Source of the DNA: Alphaproteobacteria bacterium
Lineage (GTDB): Bacteria > Pseudomonadota > Alphaproteobacteria > Sphingomonadales > SMXR01
Assembly (NCBI GenBank): GCA_004356215.1
Contig: SMXR01000089.1
Span: forward strand, 1-7,581
DNA: 7,581 nt
Direction of reading: 5' to 3'
This document shows, one piece after another, positions 5,267-7,581 of this stretch (its first letter is position 1; each line of letters opens with the position of its first letter). Below the pieces are notes generated by a model, which did not search any database, was not told the origin of the DNA, and saw only the letters and a list, made by a program, of their open reading frames with translations. The position numbers and the translations under genes are program-made.

Positions 5267-6562
5267 ATGTCTTCTAAAGGTGATTATAAGGTTGCCGATT
5301 TGGCTTTGGCAGATTGGGGCCGTCGTGAAATGAACATAGCCGAAACCGAAATGCCCGGCCTGATGGCGCTGCGCGCAGAATATAAGGGCAAAAAACCTCT
5401 TGAAGGCGCCCGCATCGCTGGCTGTCTGCACATGACCATCCAGACCGCGGTCTTGATTGAAACCCTAATTGAACTGGGCGCCGAAATTCGCTGGAGCTCG
5501 TGCAATATATTCTCAACCCAGGATCACGCCGCTGCTGCCATTGCCGCCGCCGGTATTCCTGTTTTTGCCTGGAAAGGTGAAACCGAAGACGAATTTAACT
5601 GGTGTATCGAGCAAACCATCCAAGGGGCCGATGGCTGGACCCCTAATATGATTTTGGACGATGGCGGCGACCTGACGATCATGATGCACACCCGCTTTCC
5701 TGAGATGATGAAAGACATCAAAGGCATCTCGGAAGAAACCACCACTGGGGTCTTAAGATTGTACCAAATGGAAAAGAACGGCACCCTGGCGGCACCCGCC
5801 ATTAACGTCAACGATTCGGTCACCAAGTCAAAGTTCGACAACCTTTATGGCTGCCGTGAAAGCCTGGTTGATGGCATCAAACGCGCGACCGATGTTATGG
5901 TCGCAGGCAAGATTGCTGTGGTTAACGGCTATGGCGATGTCGGCAAGGGCTCGGCCGCCAGTCTGCGCAGCCAGGGCGCGCGGGTGATGATTACCGAAAT
6001 AGACCCGATCTGCGCCTTGCAAGCGGCAATGGAGGGGTATGAAGTGACCACCATGGACGATGCCGCCCCGATTGGAGATATTTTTGTCACCGCCACCGGC
6101 AACCTAGATGTCATCACCCTTGATCACATGCGGCAAATGAAAGACCGCGCAATTGTCTGTAACATTGGCCATTTTGACAGCGAAATTCAGATCGGCGCTT
6201 TGGACAATTACAAGTGGGAAGAAGTTAAGCCGCAAGTCGATGAAGTGGTATTTCCCGATGGCAAGCGCCTGATCATCCTGGCCAAGGGCCGCCTTGTCAA
6301 CCTGGGGTGCGCCACTGGCCATCCCAGCTTTGTCATGAGTGCCTCCTTTTCCAACCAGGTGATTGCCCAGATTGAGCTGTGGCAACGTCACAAAAATTAT
6401 GAACACAAGGTTTACACCCTGCCCAAACACCTGGATGAAAAGGTGGCGGCACTGCATCTTGACCGTCTTGGCGTCAAGTTGACCAAGCTCAGCAAAAAAC
6501 AGGCGGATTATATTGATGTCCCGCAGGCCGGGCCGTTCAAGCCTGAACACTATCGCTATTAA
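5267..6562 (+). CDS. ahcY: S-adenosylhomocysteine hydrolase (adenosylhomocysteinase)
   Basis: Reversibly hydrolyses S-adenosyl-L-homocysteine to adenosine and homocysteine with bound NAD+, removing the inhibitory product of methyltransferases. It is cytoplasmic and normally a tetramer. At 431 residues it has the short architecture of the animal enzyme: the stretch from MILDDGGDLT to GISEETTTG (128-161) lacks the roughly 40-residue insert of many bacterial enzymes. Catalytic residues visible are His55, Asp131/132, Glu156, Lys187 and Asp191 (in NDSVTKSKFDN), the NAD-binding loop GYGDVGKG (221-228), His301, LVNLGCATGHP (343-353) and the C-terminal KPEHYRY (425-431), which reaches into the neighbouring subunit's NAD site. 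ATG 5267 has AGGA seven bases upstream. It seems to have its own promoter and leader. Placement after ptsH is conserved in several Alphaproteobacteria; a functional link to the PTS is not shown by the sequence. Confidence 0.97.
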   Translation: MSSKGDYKVADLALADWGRREMNIAETEMPGLMALRAEYKGKKPLEGARIAGCLHMTIQTAVLIETLIELGAEIRWSSCNIFSTQDHAAAAIAAAGIPVFAWKGETEDEFNWCIEQTIQGADGWTPNMILDDGGDLTIMMHTRFPEMMKDIKGISEETTTGVLRLYQMEKNGTLAAPAINVNDSVTKSKFDNLYGCRESLVDGIKRATDVMVAGKIAVVNGYGDVGKGSAASLRSQGARVMITEIDPICALQAAMEGYEVTTMDDAAPIGDIFVTATGNLDVITLDHMRQMKDRAIVCNIGHFDSEIQIGALDNYKWEEVKPQVDEVVFPDGKRLIILAKGRLVNLGCATGHPSFVMSASFSNQVIAQIELWQRHKNYEHKVYTLPKHLDEKVAALHLDRLGVKLTKLSKKQADYIDVPQAGPFKPEHYRY

Positions 6563-6566
6563 AGGC

Positions 6567-6599
6567 TGATTTTTATCAAGAAATAGGCCCCTAAAATCA
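6567..6599. repeat. 7-bp inverted repeat just after ahcY
   Basis: TGATTTT (6567-6573) and AAAATCA (6593-6599) are perfectly complementary around a 19-base loop. A smaller alternative, TGAT/ATCA around TTTT (6567-6578), overlaps the left arm. No T-run follows, and the next base begins the larger hairpin at 6600. It may be part of a 3' end for ahcY, but it does not look like a classical intrinsic terminator. Confidence 0.35.
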
Positions 6600-6663
6600 A
6601 AGCTTGGCTTTCCCGCTTACGATAAATTGTGCTAGTTTTTTCGTAAGGGGGAAAAGCCTGCTT
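6600..6663. repeat. long imperfect hairpin (19 bp) between ahcY and the sensor gene
   Basis: CTTACG (6616-6621) pairs with CGTAAG (6642-6647). After one G-G mismatch, TTTCCC (6609-6614) pairs with GGGAAA (6649-6654). Past a bulged A, GGC (6606-6608) pairs with GCC (6656-6658). After a small internal loop, AAGC (6600-6603) pairs with GCTT (6660-6663). In all there are 19 base pairs around a 20-base loop that ends in six T. The T tract lies in the loop, not after the stem, so this is not a standard terminator on the plus strand. It is a strong candidate for a structured leader, attenuator or small RNA. Confidence 0.55.
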
Positions 6664-6711
6664 GCCGTGGTGCTGTGCATCCCTTTATGTTGGGGCCGGA
6701 ATATAAAGCGC

Positions 6712-7581
6712 ATGTTGAAAAAACAGTTATTTTTGACCACATTACTTGCCACGTTTTTGGCCATTGCGGCGGTGTCCCACCCGGCCATGGCCCAGGATTG
6801 GCAAAGTGTTTTTGAAAGCCCCTTGCGGGTGCTTTTCATTCTGGTCGTGGGCTTCTTTATTTCGGTCAGCGTCTGGGCCATCCTGGAACGCCAAAACATC
6901 GCCCGGCGGTTTCACACCATCCTTCAAGCCAAAGCGATTGAAGACGAATTGCTTGATTTCGCCCCGGCTGGATACCTGATTTTACGCCAGGGCGGGTTTT
7001 GCTATGCCTCTGACAGGTTGCGGGAATGGCTGGGCTTTACATCGCCGATCAGTCACATCGACGAGCTGCTGGGCAAAGACGATCAACCGGGCTTCGATGC
7101 CGAAAGCTTTGAAAAGCTGAAAAACTATATCCTGCAGATTGCCCGGCGGCGTATCCCGTTGCCGCTGCGCCTTAACCACACCCAGCAGGAAGAAGACCTT
7201 TATATTTTTGGAAAATCTGTCCGCGATGCCGAAAACAAGGAAAACTGCATCCTGATTTGGGTGACGCTTGGGGAAGGCGCCTCGCTGAAGGCCCGCGGCA
7301 GGGCCGTTTCCGGCAAAGGTGCCGGTCTAATGCAATCCCCGGAAAGTTTTGACTTATATCTTGAGGCACAGTCGGAAACGCTTAATGGACTTTCAACTTC
7401 GGTCGCTATTTTTGGACCAGACCAGACCCTGCGGTTTTGTAACCAGGCGTTCCAGGGGCTATGGACCCTGCCGGAAAACTGGGAGGAAATGGTTCCCAAT
7501 CATAGCGAGTTCCTGGAAAAAATGCGTGAAGAACGCCGCCTACCGGAACAGGCAGATTTTGCCTCATGGAAAAAGCACATC
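6712..7581 (+). CDS. membrane-anchored PAS-domain sensor protein, probable histidine kinase N-terminus (3' end off right edge)
   Basis: The first 290 codons are present. Residues 1-27 form a secretion signal or first membrane helix (basic LKKQ, a hydrophobic core, then AMA before Gln28), which decides for ATG 6712 over in-frame GTG codons at 6667/6670. A strong transmembrane helix follows at about 38-57 (VLFILVVGFFISVSVWAIL). The periplasmic part between them is only about ten residues, so sensing is probably cytoplasmic or in the membrane. Residues about 76-187 look like a degenerate PAS-type fold and 216 onward like a second PAS domain (SVAIFGPDQTLRFCNQAFQGLW). The phrase REERRLPEQADFASWKK (273-288) is one I associate with alphaproteobacterial PAS histidine kinases. 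No kinase boxes lie within the window, so kinase activity is inferred. A similar sensor follows ahcY in a number of Alphaproteobacteria. The gene starts 149 bp after ahcY, past two inverted repeats. Confidence 0.75.
   Translation, partial: MLKKQLFLTTLLATFLAIAAVSHPAMAQDWQSVFESPLRVLFILVVGFFISVSVWAILERQNIARRFHTILQAKAIEDELLDFAPAGYLILRQGGFCYASDRLREWLGFTSPISHIDELLGKDDQPGFDAESFEKLKNYILQIARRRIPLPLRLNHTQQEEDLYIFGKSVRDAENKENCILIWVTLGEGASLKARGRAVSGKGAGLMQSPESFDLYLEAQSETLNGLSTSVAIFGPDQTLRFCNQAFQGLWTLPENWEEMVPNHSEFLEKMREERRLPEQADFASWKKHI

Noticed and set aside
6104..6550. 148-codon minus-strand frame within ahcY
   Set aside because: It is antisense to the conserved NAD-binding and C-terminal part of AhcY, with no recognisable motif.
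6667..6672. GTG codons as upstream starts of the PAS sensor
   Set aside because: They would add about 15 residues before a well-formed signal peptide and have no well-placed ribosome binding site.
1..7581. Mobile element, CRISPR array, tRNA or rRNA
   Set aside because: No transposase or integrase motifs, regularly spaced repeats or tRNA-like cloverleaf were seen; gene order and composition look like core chromosome.

Overview
The window looks like an alphaproteobacterial chromosome of moderate GC content. It is probably from outside the Rhizobiales, in or near the Rhodospirillales, but this placement is inferred from gene order and protein type, not from a search. The evidence is the run pckA (divergent), chvI-chvG, a truncated-type hprK, a mannose-family EIIA, ptsH, ahcY and a PAS-containing sensor. 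The pckA/chvI/chvG/hprK/EIIA/HPr/ahcY neighbourhood is well known in Alphaproteobacteria, including Brucella (bvrR/bvrS) and Agrobacterium.

Layout: (1) 1-1167, minus strand, the first 389 codons of ATP-type PEP carboxykinase, running off the left edge. (2) 1168-1556, a 389-bp divergent intergenic region with direct repeats and a long nested inverted repeat in front of chvI. (3) 1557-4336, a tight cluster: chvI (response regulator), chvG (histidine kinase, overlapping chvI by one base) and hprK (short HPr kinase/phosphorylase, 9 bp downstream). (4) 4337-4430, a 94-bp gap with a good sigma70-like promoter; rapZ, often found here in relatives, is absent. (5) 4431-5127, EIIA-Man and HPr, 19 bp apart. 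(6) 5128-5266, an AT-rich inverted repeat, a good promoter and a short leader with a compact hairpin/possible pseudoknot before ahcY. (7) 5267-6562, ahcY. (8) 6563-6711, two consecutive inverted repeats, one a 19-bp imperfect stem. (9) 6712-7581, the N-terminal 290 codons of a signal-peptide/TM/PAS protein, probably a sensor histidine kinase, running off the right edge.

Working together: ChvG-ChvI is an envelope/acid-stress two-component system. HprK, HPr and EIIA-Man are parts of a regulatory phosphotransferase chain; no sugar permease (EIIB/C/D) or EI gene is visible here. The chain probably reports carbon/PEP status, and PckA is the enzyme that makes PEP from oxaloacetate. AhcY recycles S-adenosylhomocysteine and seems to have its own promoter. 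All proteins look like intact members of known families. The less explained signals are in the noncoding DNA: the leaders of chvI, EIIA and ahcY and the ahcY-sensor gap all have potential RNA structure.
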